Shown: piece by piece, positions 21,900 to 31,399 of the stretch
Position numbering within the stretch: the first letter of the stretch is position 1
Layout: each line of letters opens with the position of its first letter
DNA from: Bathynomus jamesi
Lineage: Eukaryota; Arthropoda; Malacostraca; Isopoda; Cirolanidae
Direction of reading: 5' to 3'
DNA: 64,000 nucleotides
Assembly (NCBI GenBank): GCA_023014485.1
Contig: JAJOZX010000086.1
Span: 1,820,001 to 1,884,000 of the forward strand
Notes under the pieces: generated by a model
What the model saw: only the letters and a program-made list of their open reading frames with translations
What the model was told of the DNA's origin: nothing
Databases searched by the model: none
Program-made: the position numbers and the translations under genes

Positions 21900-22386
21900 A
21901 CATCATACAACACATCGAGTGCGCACAAACGGAAAACTGTTTTTTATCTGCATGCATACCATTTCATCATTCAGCTCAGTGTGGCACGTGTCGAATAATT
22001 TTTAAGAACTTACAAATTCATTTCCAGGTGACATGTGTATGAGAAATGAAAGACAGTACATGCCACAAGTATTATTAAAGTATCCCTCGAATCGGTAGGG
22101 ATTCCAGACAATTTCGGGGATATGCAGCTGTTCGAGAAATTTTACAATAATAGTTGCTGAAAGGATGACCGCCCAGTGAATTAAAGTAGTACATTCTTTC
22201 CCTACTTTTAAAATAGATGGCTATCCAATGAATCCCTTCACCACCAATAACATCTGAGTTGATAATAATTGCACCGCAGTCTCTCGTAGTTGGCAGTTTC
22301 AATGTTTCATTCTTCGCAAGCACACCGAAAGTTTGGAGCGTGTGATTCGGTCACTTTTCATTACTCTGAAGTGTATTCGCATCCAT
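21900..22386 (-). pseudogene. PRO: Polinton adenovirus-type cysteine protease
   Basis: This is the maturation protease (peptidase C5-like) that cleaves capsid precursors in Polintons. On the minus strand the ATG at 22386 overlaps the major capsid gene's stop region. The catalytic His lies in GIHWIAIYF. The expected Asp position reads Asn in YYFNSLGGHP, and the catalytic Cys is in NTCGMYCLSF. One in-frame stop follows the first 11 codons and at least two frameshifts follow (near 22075 and 22002). The C-terminal end is recognisable only as scattered motifs. The Asp-to-Asn change would be expected to weaken or abolish activity; whether it predates decay cannot be told. The family call is secure from the HW...C motif order and gene context. 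Confidence 0.82.
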
Positions 22387-22387
22387 T

Positions 22388-23664
22388 TTAAAAGTCAGTG
22401 TGTACACTCCTGAGGCGATCGATTTCTCTTAGAACTTGTGATTCGAGTTATACTAGTACACTAATGGGCGCGTCTATAGCATTGGTGAATTCCAATCTGA
22501 CTGAGATGGTCCCACTCTGCTGTGGACTGATAAGTCAGAAGTGATGTCAAACGGATAAAGGTTAAATTGATCGATGAATTCTTTCTGCGTTACCCCAATC
22601 CCAAGCTCATCAAAAGCACCGGCAACTTGGGCCAGATTGCTATATGCTCTCGCGCAAAGTGGGAACACAGCGTCTGATGAATAATCCTTACCAATTGTCC
22701 CGCCCAGCGCAAAGCTATTGATGTATACAGTTATGTTTTTAAGGCCGAAATTCTCGAATTTAAAGGCGTTTTTTATAAATTTTCCATTCACCGAAACGTG
22801 TTCCTGCATTCCAATTAATACCCTTTTAGGTAGAACTCCCAAGGCGCTGTTTTCTACCTGTTTCGAGGCCAACCCTGCTGGGACCGTGTATAATTTGATC
22901 TGTAATCTGTTAATTGGGTATTTTACTGTGGTATGTAGTAAATTTTTTCAATTTCTATTTCTTCTGGTGAACTTAATTTCACTCGCCGTACGCGGAGGTA
23001 TGTTTCCATAATATGAACCACAACGGGTTTTGCGCCCTCTTCTTGATCAGCTTCCATATTTGTGCAGATCTCAGGATTCGTGCGGGTGAGCTTTATTTTC
23101 ATGTCGATGCCATTCATAAGCAGTTTCTCCTGGAATGTGAAATCTATATGCAGACGCCCGAAGCATTCGTGTATCTTCTTTATAGAATTTGAAAATTAAT
23201 CCTCTATACTACTTTCGTCTCTAGTCTAATAATAGCCCTCGGCAGTTAAAAAGGTATCCTTCGCTTCGTTTGAAAAGTTGGGGACATTTTCCAGATAGGC
23301 TCGTAGGTGATAATAACCAGTTCCTGCGAGCTGTTCGACTGATTTAAAAACACATCACACTGGCTGAATATGGAGTGTAGAAAGTTTATTTCTGGAACTA
23401 CAACATATTTATCATCGCAGTCCGTTCCATCTGAATGGGCTATACGTAGTTTAGTGTACATGTGCATGCAGTTTGGATAAAAAAGTAAGGGCCTGAGCTG
23501 GGTATCACGAATTCTATTGGAGCACACGGGAAACTAATTGTGTTTAATGGGTTAATCGTAATGAAGTCACTGTGCTCAATAGAAACTTGTGTTAGGGGCA
23601 TGTGAAAGAAGGACAGCTCCGATTTAGAACATTGTGAGCTACACAGATGGACGAAGCGTACCAT
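22388..23664 (-). pseudogene. MCP: Polinton major capsid protein (double jelly-roll)
   Basis: Four neighbouring frames match one major capsid protein. It begins near 23664 with SQCSKSELSFFHMPLTQVSI, continues with THTKLRI-like KLRIAHSDGTDCDDKY and NFLHSIFSQCDVFLN, then NGIDMKIKLT and VRRVKLSSPE. The second jelly-roll half has NAFKFENFGLKNITVYINS and DQFNLYPFDITSDLS. The stop at 22388-22390 ends a VHTDF tail and lies 2 bases from the protease ATG. The total of about 420 codons is normal for Polinton capsid proteins. Frameshifts near 23440, 23245, 22920 and 22500 disable it. It would form the trimeric shell subunits. Confidence 0.83.
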
Positions 23665-23773
23665 GACGAGTCAGAAATAGTGCCACCTCTCTCGACAAGT
23701 AGTAAACAGCCTATGATATGTGAGAGCAATGTCCTAAGCTTATATCAGTTAAAAAAATTATCAACCATAGGTT

Positions 23774-24133
23774 TCATTCGCTTAGAACACTTCTTTTTTG
23801 ATGTCCGTTTACGATTAACGCAACGTGCTGGCAGCCCCTTCTTCTTCTTTCGGACGGCCTTCTTCCACCACCACGCATTTTTCTCTTTGCATTTTTCATG
23901 ATTTCGTCCCGTGTACGCTTTAAGTGCTTTTTTATAGCTTCTTTAGGTCTAGCCCCCGCCATTATGTCTTTTACCGTGTTAAAAACTGATTGTAGCGCCT
24001 TCCTCCCGAGGTATCTGGCACCCCTCTTCAACAAAGGGACAGCCGTACGCAGTGTGGCTGAAAAAATGGATCCAAGCCCACTCCCACGCTTGTACCTCAC
24101 CCCTCTATAGACTGTGAAAGGCCTTCGCGCCAT
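23774..24133 (-). CDS. Small basic Polinton protein
   Basis: A 119-residue open frame rich in Arg and Lys, starting MARRPFTVYRGVRYKRGSGL at 24133, with a hydrophobic-glycine stretch around SIFSATLRTAVPLLKRGARY and a basic tail. Proteins of this shape, with a GSGLGSIF-type motif followed by PLLKxGA, are typical of the Polinton capsid block and resemble adenovirus minor core proteins. A role in DNA condensation or membrane interaction is inference. It sits directly between the major and minor capsid genes, and its ATG almost overlaps the stop of the minor capsid gene. The frame is intact, but the last 30 residues or so (RRGCQHVALIVNG) may be a shifted tail. Confidence 0.65.
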   Translation of the reverse strand: MARRPFTVYRGVRYKRGSGLGSIFSATLRTAVPLLKRGARYLGRKALQSVFNTVKDIMAGARPKEAIKKHLKRTRDEIMKNAKRKMRGGGRRPSERRRRGCQHVALIVNGHQKRSVLSE

Positions 24134-24870
24134 TATAACTCAGTGCAACGAAAGTGCAGCTTCACTATTAAGCTCCCGTCGCCGAATGGGAAACTTTTTC
24201 CCTCAACTGTTCTTATATATATTGACATATTGGTTACTAGATTATTGGCGACATTCACATAATGGGGCTTGTCATATGTAATGCTGAAGATCTTCCCTCT
24301 ATGGTTGGGTATGTGAGCGATGCGCAGTAGGCGTGCCTGGGTATCCCCAACAAACTGGTGCTCCACGATGTTGTTATAAATATAGCACATCTCTGGGGAT
24401 GTATAGCCATCGCCCAATTTCTCCAATTTCAACTGATACATTAGGCTGGACAAGTCATGTTTTGCCTCGTGAAAGATATCCCTTTGGATGGCTGCTCCTT
24501 ATCGGCCCAAGGTTGTAATTTTGAACAATTCTTTGTCTTTAATATTTCTATTATCATGTGATTTAAGGGTCAGAGTATGTGCAGGGGTTTCTTTCTTTAC
24601 GATTTCGTATACTAAATCATCCGTAAGATTTGAACTTTTTAAACTTCCGTTTAAGTCTATCACAACATTCTCAGCCTCATCATAACGATCCGGGCCTAGT
24701 GTTACTACTGTAGTGTAATACCGTGCGTCCCCACTCCGGGTGGTATGCATGGTTTCATCCCGAGTTACCCCGGCTTTATCACCCTCATCAAGGTCTCCAA
24801 GAACAGTAAAAAAGGGTTCTTTATAATTAATAGTTAAGACAGGCGATAACTCGCTATTGCTCGCGACCGT
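24133..24870 (-). pseudogene. PY: Polinton minor capsid (penton) protein
   Basis: Two frames make one protein. The upstream part contains TTVVTLGPDRYDEAENVVID and IVKKETPAHTLTL. After a frameshift near 24490 it continues LMYQLKLEKLGDGYTSPEM, then NNIVEHQFVGDTQARLLR and a C-terminal IYIRTVEGKSFPFGDGSLI with VKLHFR. That ending matches the Polinton penton-like protein, whose C-terminus reads as an IRDDTGxPVPF-type strand followed by TLHFR. It would occupy the icosahedral vertices. Its stop overlaps the start of the basic protein gene. The N-terminal boundary is uncertain and may run to about 24870, where a C-rich tract begins upstream. Confidence 0.72.
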
Positions 24871-24934
24871 TGTACAACTTGGCCCTCTGGGCAGGTAGCC
24901 ATCCGTGCAGGAAGCACTGTGATCCAGCTACAAA

Positions 24935-25165
24935 ATTTAAAAAAACGCCATTGCCCCCATTACCCCACCCCTCTCCCCATTACCTCCCACCCCCACTCCC
25001 CCATTATTCACACACAAAAGTAAAAAAACGCCATTACCCACATTACCCCCACCCCTCTCCCCATTACCCCCACTCCCACTCCCCCAATTACCCCACCCCC
25101 TACCCCACTACCCCCGGGCGGGTAGCACTGTGACATATACTGCTACCCGCCCGGAGGGTAGTAGT
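24935..25165. repeat. C-rich tandem tract and hairpin
   Basis: Two copies of an approximately 85-base unit rich in CCCC and CATTACCCC (about 24941-25022 and 25023-25110). The opposite strand has many G-runs. A GC-rich inverted repeat follows, with GGGCGGGTAGC paired to GCTACCCGCCC (25116-25150), and a second inverted pair TGTGACATATACT and AGTATATGTCACA. It separates the penton gene from the integrase gene. Confidence 0.75.
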
Positions 25166-25604
25166 ATATGTCACAAAATGTGAAGCTCAAGATTTTCACG
25201 GCTGCGTTATTTTTTGTAGTTTTATCGCGGTGCTGGGGCCTTCGGACCCAGTAATTGTGAACTAGGACCGGGAAACTTGACAGAGCACATCGGCAGCTCA
25301 TGGGCTATCAGTGGTGGTGGTTGCAGAATTTCTGATGTGCCGTTTAGTCTGTGCACGGTTCCAAAGAAAGTGGACACACACACACACACACAATTTTAGC
25401 TCAATAGTATATAGGAAGCTGGTGGATAGCTGAATTCGCATATCCCCACCTCATACGAATCACGATCCAATTCAATGGGTCCATGAAGTTCTCTTACAAA
25501 GTTGACCAGGATGTTGTTAGGATGTACAGAGAAGAAGAGGACGGTAGTGTGACATATAAGTGGTTAGGCGCCATGTTGCATACTATCTAAGCTTCATTAT
25601 TGCA
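25166..25604. other. Unassigned stretch between penton and integrase genes
   Basis: No gene is recognised. A short (CA)n lies at 25375-25392. Confidence 0.4.
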
Positions 25605-26393
25605 TCAGCTTTTATATGTGTTGAAGCTTTCTGGGTACCCTAGCCATTTCACCAGGTAAATTTTTCTCTTTCCTGAACCTTTGCTGCCTAAAAGTTTTCA
25701 ATTTTAAACACATTTTGTCCTAAATTAAATGTCAAGTTCTGCAACTCCTCGCGGTAAAAGTCTCCTGTGCTTTCTTCCCATTCAAATCTTCAGCGTAATA
25801 CAGCATTATCTCGTCTTTAGGTCTCATAGCTCTAGCTTTAAAAATCTCACGTGTCCATTCTTGCTCAAATCCCTTCGCGAATTTATTTCCCAAACGCGAT
25901 AGCCTTACATAATCATTGATTTTGAAACGTGGAGATATGGCGGTGCTCTACGAATATCTCTTCTCACCTCACGCTCTGTGTACGTCCCTCTTTCTAAAAC
26001 CTCGTGCGATGGTGTGAACAGTTGTATGATGTGGCTAGTGATTCCAAGAATGTTTATATATCTGTATGTGTTTTTATGTGTAAAAGAGCGATGCATGCGT
26101 TCCTTTATGGTACGTTGAACTCTTTCACCTAAAGAGGCCTTATGTATAGAATTGCTAGTGTAGTAGCTGATAATAAACTCTGTCAGCATGTTCTAAAAAG
26201 CTCGGCCTATAAATTCTTTTCCCATATCCGTACAAAAATAGCCTGGAATCCTTTTTTCTTTCAACATCAGCGTTTTGGTGGCATTAGCAACTGTTTCAGG
26301 CGATTTATTTTTCTAAGGAATTAGCCACAGATATCTAGAGAATACATCTATTATCAATAGGATGTAGCGGTAGCCATCATTATACACTGAATA

Positions 26394-28756
26394 CACTGGC
26401 CAACAAAATGAAACTTTGTTTTCTCATCACAAACATGATCACACTTTTCTTAATGCATCTTTCGCGCTGATTCCGAATCTGGTTTTATTGTTTTTCTAGC
26501 ACGTATAGTTATATAGATACACTGGTTTTGATATTTTTAAGTTTTTGATATTGCTATAAGAAAATTTATGGATGTGTAGATCACACTTAGGAATGCTAAA
26601 CAACAAATACATCATATACCTTATTCAATGTACTTATAAATAAAGAATATATACATTATTTTATTAAAAGCGCTGTGAGTGTGATTTCCTTTTGTAAATT
26701 TGGCCTGGATTGTCACGATACAGCATCCAACAATGGTCCGCCATCATGCTTTCATTCCAATATCCTTGGTAGCGCTTCTCCATCATCTGAATATCTTGAT
26801 GGAAGCGCTCTCCTTGCTCGTCACTCACTGCACCAAGGTTTTCAGGAAAGAAATCTAAGTGGGAATGCAGGAAGTGAATTTTTAACGACATTCGACACTC
26901 CATTTCTTTGAAGGCATCAAGGAGGTTCTTGACTCCATCCTTATACGCAGGTGACTTGTTGCTTCCAAGAAAGTTTTCACATATCCATTTGAACGCCAGC
27001 CAAGCTTCAATTCCAGCGGACTTAGGACTTTTTCAAATTCAGTGTCATTCAAAACCTCCTTTATTTGTGGCCCAACAAAATTCCTTCCTTCAATTTTGCT
27101 GCAGTAACCTTCGGAAATTTCCTTGAAAGGTATTGGAACCCTTCAGAATTGACTTTACCCATGCTTTAACAAAATTCTTCATTAAACCAAGTTTGATGTG
27201 AAGAGGTGGCAGATAGATCTTTTGGGGATCCACTAAAGGGACAGACTGGACATTGCTTATCCCTGGGACATATGTATACCTAAGTGGCCAGTCACTTTTG
27301 GTGTAATGTTCTATAGTGGCGCGACTGTCCCACAGGCAAAGGAAACGACAAAATTTTGTGAATCCTGACTGCATACCCATAAGCATTCCTATAACTTTTA
27401 GATCTCCACAAACATTCCATTGATGACTGTCGTATTTGATTGCCTTAAGTAGTATATCCATATTGTCATATGTCTCTTTTAGATGGACGGAATGGGCAAT
27501 GGGGATGGATGGCATTATATTACCATTATGCAAAAGAACTGCTTTCAGGCTTCTCTGCGACGAATCAATAAAGAGGCGCCACTCAGATGCCACATACGTC
27601 TGAGATATGGCTGTAAATAGTCCATTGATGTCATGGCAATAACAGAGAGGACCGTCTACTGAAAAGAATGCTGTTAATTCAAAATTCCGCTTTCGGTAGT
27701 AACTAATACGAACATTGTTCTCAAGTAAATTGTTCTCCTTTAGTCTTGAGGCGAGAAGCTCTGATTTCTCTTTAGACAGCGATAAGTCTCTAACAAGATC
27801 ATTCAACTGTCCTTGGGTTAACTTTTTAGGCTCTAAATGTCTACCTTCAAAAGTGTACTCTGGTTCTGTAGATGGTCCGGAAACGCCAGTTGCACCTTCA
27901 TCACTTTCCATGTCATCTATGATAGAATCTAGCCTATCACTTGGGGGAATTGGAATGGGCAATGTTTCATCATGTTTTACTGGTCTACGTGCTGAATCCA
28001 AGTTTGGATATACAATCTGGTGTTTGTTCTTGGCAGAAAACCCCATTAAGTTCACACTACAAAAATAACAGTCTTCATGATGATCTCTCGGCTCCCTCCA
28101 TATCATGGGTATGGCAAATGGCATTGAAGCTTCTTTTTGTTAAGCCAATCACGTAATCCATTTGAACAGCCAGAACAGATTTGATGTGGCGCCATGGTTT
28201 ATCTTGGTCACCTAGATGGCAACCAAAGTATAGCTTGTATATTTTCTTAATGTCGGTTGTAATACTTCGTCGCTGTGTTTTAGTTGTCAACTGGCCGCAT
28301 ACGAAACAGAACTTGTCGGGGTCATTCTTACATTGTCGAGGCATGTTGACTGACCTGAGCAAACTGTAAATTCAAAAAAAATGTACACCAACTTGACACA
28401 ACAAGTTCTTGGACTGGACTGATCTTTTGACACACAAAACACGGCATTGTTGCCTGAATCACAATGCTGCTAGACGTAAAAGCTCACACCTGAAATACAT
28501 AAGATGTATAATTAAGATAATTGAAATAAATAAGATGAATAAACTAAAAAAACACAATAAAATAAACACAATCAAATGTTGAAATATTAGTATTTTGCCT
28601 ATTTAAAATGGTTAAATCTGTGTAGTTATATATATGCCTTCATCTTGAAAACTATACGTGCTAGAAAAAATCTGAATGCAGTTTTGGAATCAGCGTGAAA
28701 AATGCTATCCAGCCACCACAAATGTTACTCTGATGAAAAATCTTTGTTGACCAGTG
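26394..28756 (-). mobile_element. CACTG-ended DNA transposon with 3-bp TSD (CMC/Chapaev-like?)
   Basis: A 2363-bp element with ends CACTGGCCAACAAA and TTTGTTGACCAGTG, inserted in the Polinton integrase. ATA occurs immediately outside both ends (26391-26393 and 28757-28759), and the flanking codons show a 3-bp duplication. The terminal 120 bases are diverged inverted repeats sharing CGCTGATTCC and TTTCTAGCACGTATAGTT. CACTR ends with 2-4-bp duplications are the mark of the CACTA/Mirage/Chapaev group, and Chapaev3 makes 3-bp ones. That placement is inference. Confidence 0.8.
26664..28362 (-). pseudogene. Transposase-like protein of the CACTG-ended element
   Basis: The minus strand encodes a protein of roughly 560 residues in shifted frames. 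The N-terminus (28362-28075) has DKFCFVCGQL, a zinc-knuckle-like Cys pair, and MDYVIGLTKRSFNA. The large middle frame (28124-27090) has a second pair HEDCYFCSVNLMGF, a Ser/Pro linker, then the likely catalytic region: LFIDSSQRSLKAVLLHNG, HQWNVCGDLKVIGMLMG, FCRFLCLWDSRA and LPPLHIKLGLMKNFVKA. The end (26903-26664) has IHFLHSHLDFFPENLGAVSD with QGERFHQDI. I recall uncharacterised arthropod proteins with these motifs as very common. Asp residues in FIDSS and CGDLK plus an acidic residue near the end could form a DDE/D triad; this is inference. Lesions: frameshifts near 28110, 27110 and 26910. Confidence 0.72.
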
Positions 28757-28995
28757 ATATCTTTGCATGTCTGTTAAATCCGCTTGCCAAATAGAGTTAA
28801 TCGAAGTCGATGTTGTCTTGGCTGTTTTAAACCTTTTTCTCACCGGCTTATGAAGTGTATAAGCATCCTGCTCCCGAAAAAACCTCTCATCTTTTTTCCT
28901 TACTCCCTCATTGTAAACACCTCTGTACAGTCTATCAACACCGCCGCAGGAGGCTGGGCTAGAAATGCCATAATAACGTTTTCTTAATATGTTAG

Positions 28996-29746
28996 TCATT
29001 TGCGTATTTTAGAGGCACGTGGTGGAGAGGGTCGACCGTTGTTGTTTGGCCTCTTCTTTCTCCTCTTCTGAGGTGCTACCGTTGGGGGTGATGGCGTGCT
29101 CAGTTGTGGTACATGCGAGGATTGTTCCAAGTCTTTTAATCTGTTCAGATTTCCTAACAATGTTTTAGGACATTTATTTGCCGTAGTCTTGCTTTAATTT
29201 GCTTCCATCCTGATGATGAGGGCCTATCCCACTTTCTCACCAGATCGTGGACGATGTCGATGATATTCGAGCCCTGTACCTTTGTTCCTTCAACAATGAC
29301 CTCGCCTGTATCGGTCCACTGTATGATGGGGTCCTCACTCAATAGATTATAAAGACTTAAATCTTTATTCCTCAATGTATGTGATAGACTGCTTTTTAAT
29401 ACATGTTCGATATGTTGTGGGCACGCACCATTATTCTTTGGCTGTTCAGCTCTAACGTCGGCCCAGGTCCTATGTCGCCATGTTCATCGATGTTCGCGCT
29501 GTGCCTAATAACCACGGGCATCTCTGTCGGATTCTTATCATTCTCGTACTTATGAAGAAATTTCTGCAGAGCTTCTTGGTATAAGATTCTTTTCTCATCA
29601 GGTGATTTTTCACTTTTTAATAGGTCTAACAATTCGCTTTCCATTCTTTTAAGCCTGCTTTTACGAGGTTCTAGAACCGTGTCTGGACTCTTTGAAGTTT
29701 GCAGTGAAGCATACACCACGTGTGGAATCACTAACACTTTCTTCAT
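28996..29746 (-). pseudogene. Conserved Polinton protein of unknown role
   Basis: Three frames in series look like one gene that starts MKKVLVIPHVVYASLQ at 29746. It has a helical segment ELLDLLKSEKSPDEKRILYQ, then after a shift DPIIQWTDTGEVIVEGTKVQ and DIVHDLVRKWDRPSSSGWKQ. After another shift it ends in a basic KRRKKRPNNNGRPSPP tail with stop at 28996-28998. A protein with this layout, a short N-terminal helix bundle followed by a WxxxGE motif, recurs in Polintons next to the integrase or ATPase. I know no function for it. The stop overlaps the integrase start (ATGA), suggesting co-transcription. The frameshifts make it inactive. Confidence 0.6.
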
Positions 29747-29759
29747 TATATTAATCTAG

Positions 29760-30005
29760 TCAGTAAAGGTCCCAAAACTGAAAATAAGATGGGGAGGAAC
29801 GATCCCCTTTTTGTACAATAATTCGCTTTTTGTTCCCCACAGTTTGACTTTTACGAACGAGTGTGTGTATTATGTTCTTGTAACGACTTAGGCGAACTTT
29901 TTGAGGGGATTTCATTGGTACATTACATTTTATAACATTAAGGCAGATTTCACAGATGCATTTTAAAAAGTCCGAGTCGATATTTTTAACAAACATCTGC
30001 TGCAA
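29760..30005 (-). CDS. Small Polinton protein of unknown role
   Basis: An 81-residue open frame starting at 30005. It has FLKCICEICLNVIKCNVPMK, then LSRYKNIIHTLVRKSQ and a basic GNKKRIIVQKGD. Short proteins of this form (a helix with NVPLT-type spacing, a KNxxRxL segment, then KKxxxVQKGG) are found in many Polintons between the ATPase and structural genes. No function is known to me. The frame reads open upstream of the ATG (NDRLKKYHELIKIY), so the true start may be earlier, near 30075, at a position where the ATG is now in another frame. It is one of the few intact frames here. Confidence 0.55.
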   Translation of the reverse strand: MQQMFVKNIDSDFLKCICEICLNVIKCNVPMKSPQKVRLSRYKNIIHTLVRKSQTVGNKKRIIVQKGDRSSPSYFQFWDLY

Positions 30006-30079
30006 TGCCCGGGGCAGTGGATGATAGATTTTTATTAATTCATGGTATTTCTTTAGTCTGTCATTCTGGAATACACACT

Positions 30080-30665
30080 GTTTCAGGCTCGTTTGGGAAC
30101 ATACTCGTTCTTAGAAGCACTCTAAACGTGTTTCGCGGGTGAAGGTCACAAAGTATATATCAGTAACGTTGACTTGTAGCTTTATAAACTTCCAAAAACT
30201 TATGTTGATTCGGAAACATTTGTTTGGCTAACACCCCAATTTGTGACACATCTCCACGTTGCGCGAATAAGACTAGATATTGTGTATTTAACGACACATC
30301 ACGCATGTATCTATTTTTGAAAAATAGATTCTGATTGATGAAGAACTCGCTTATGTTAAGATGGTGGAGAACATTGGAAATGTCTCGGCAAACGTTTTAT
30401 CCATTTCTAACATAAGATCATCAATTACAATGACTGTGTGTCATATACACCTTTGTGGAACAAAATATCATCTTGGTACTCGTTGAACACTGACTGGTAC
30501 GTCAATAGCACCATATGACTTTATGCACAAATTTTGAGAACATCTCCACTTATCTTTAATGATTTTAAACATAAACACAGTTTTACCACATCCTCTAGGG
30601 CCAAATATATTACATGTGGACGGGCTCGTGAACCTGAATTTTTCTACAGAATCCATTTCCAACAC
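30080..30665 (-). pseudogene. ATP: Polinton genome-packaging ATPase (FtsK/HerA type)
   Basis: This ATPase would pump the genome into the capsid. The N-terminal frame (30665-30468) has VEKFRFTSPSTCNIFGPRGC, with the Walker A motif GPRGCGKT at about residues 22-29. Further on, in shifted frames, come the usual landmarks: DDLMLEM-type Walker B sequence near 30400, HKGVY near 30440, and a C-terminal RTSMFPNEPETV near 30100. At least five frameshifts or stops break it. The order and spacing of the Walker motifs and the FPNE C-terminus match Polinton ATPases. It is transcribed in the same direction as the capsid genes and diverges from the polymerase gene, with the promoter region presumably at 30670-30830. 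Confidence 0.78.
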
Positions 30666-30769
30666 GTCACACCCCTAAGTGGAACATTTACCAAATATAA
30701 TAAAAATTGAAGTGATGTTCCTTATATTCTACAGTCTTGTTTTTCCTCTTCTTCCACAGAACCGTGATG

Positions 30770-31397
30770 ACAACGTGTACAGCATCATGTCCCCATCATC
30801 AATATTACAGACGACCCGATGACAGTGTAGTTGTGGTACAGATTCCACCCCGCTGACGAGCCCACACCAGCGACACCTGTAGCACCACCACGCGACAGTT
30901 CAAAGCGGAAGCATGATGAAGAGCCTTCCACGTCAGGTATAAAACGTGCCAGGAGTGCACCTGTTGCTAGACCCCCAGTAATAGATCCCAGCCCTCTACG
31001 TCTTACGACACAACCCCCACACTAGCTCCCCCCTCAAATAAAATACGTACCCTTATTCCTGTTCAATTCCGGCACATCCTCCACAACAGCAGCAGCCGCT
31101 TCTCGTGCTGTAGAGGAAGGTATAACATTCGAGATGGTGCGCACCGCCACCCGCACCCCAGCCCTGACTAGAAATCGGTATATAGTCAGGGTTGACCCTG
31201 GAACCCTGTATAGCAACGGTGTTGAACACGGTCTGCGAAGCGTATTTGAACGTATTGTGGAGTTTACCCTTCAAACGCGACGAACTGAAGTCAGGACGAG
31301 GCTATCCTTCAGGTTCGGGTCAGATGACTGGGATGTGGACGATTTTTGGGTAGTAATACCATTCAGACGCGGCGTTGTAGACATAGATATATATTAG
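30770..31397 (+). pseudogene. Probable N-terminal region of the polymerase B ORF
   Basis: Two plus-strand frames precede the polymerase. The first (30831-31025) is a low-complexity Pro/Ser stretch with a nuclear-localisation-like KRKHDEEPSTSGIKRARS. The second (31134-31397) encodes MVRTATRTPALTRNRYIVRV and LRSVFERIVEFTL, ending DDFWVVIPFRRGVVDIDIY. Polinton polymerases often have a long non-catalytic N-terminal extension with strands of this sort, so I read these as the start of the polymerase gene. A separate small gene is possible. A stop at 31024 and a shift separate the pieces. Confidence 0.45.
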
Positions 31398-31399
31398 GC

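Larger units (their letters stand above)
25605..28999 (-). pseudogene. INT: Polinton integrase with chromodomain, split by a transposon
   Basis: A retroviral-type integrase that would insert the Polinton DNA. The N-terminal exon-like segment is 28757-28999 (start at 28999; SSPASCGGVDRLYRG, AYTLHKPVRKRFK, then WQADLTDMQ with the first catalytic Asp). The rest is 25605-26390: IIDVFSRYLW, the second Asp in FCTDMGKEF, the catalytic Glu in KASLGERVQRTIKERMHR, then a C-terminal region ending in a chromodomain (LVKWLGYPESFNTY in one frame). A 2363-bp element interrupts it between DMQRY and YNDGYRY. There are several stops and shifts besides. The start overlaps the stop of the upstream gene as ATGA. 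The chromodomain suggests targeting to marked chromatin, which is inference from the family. Confidence 0.88.
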
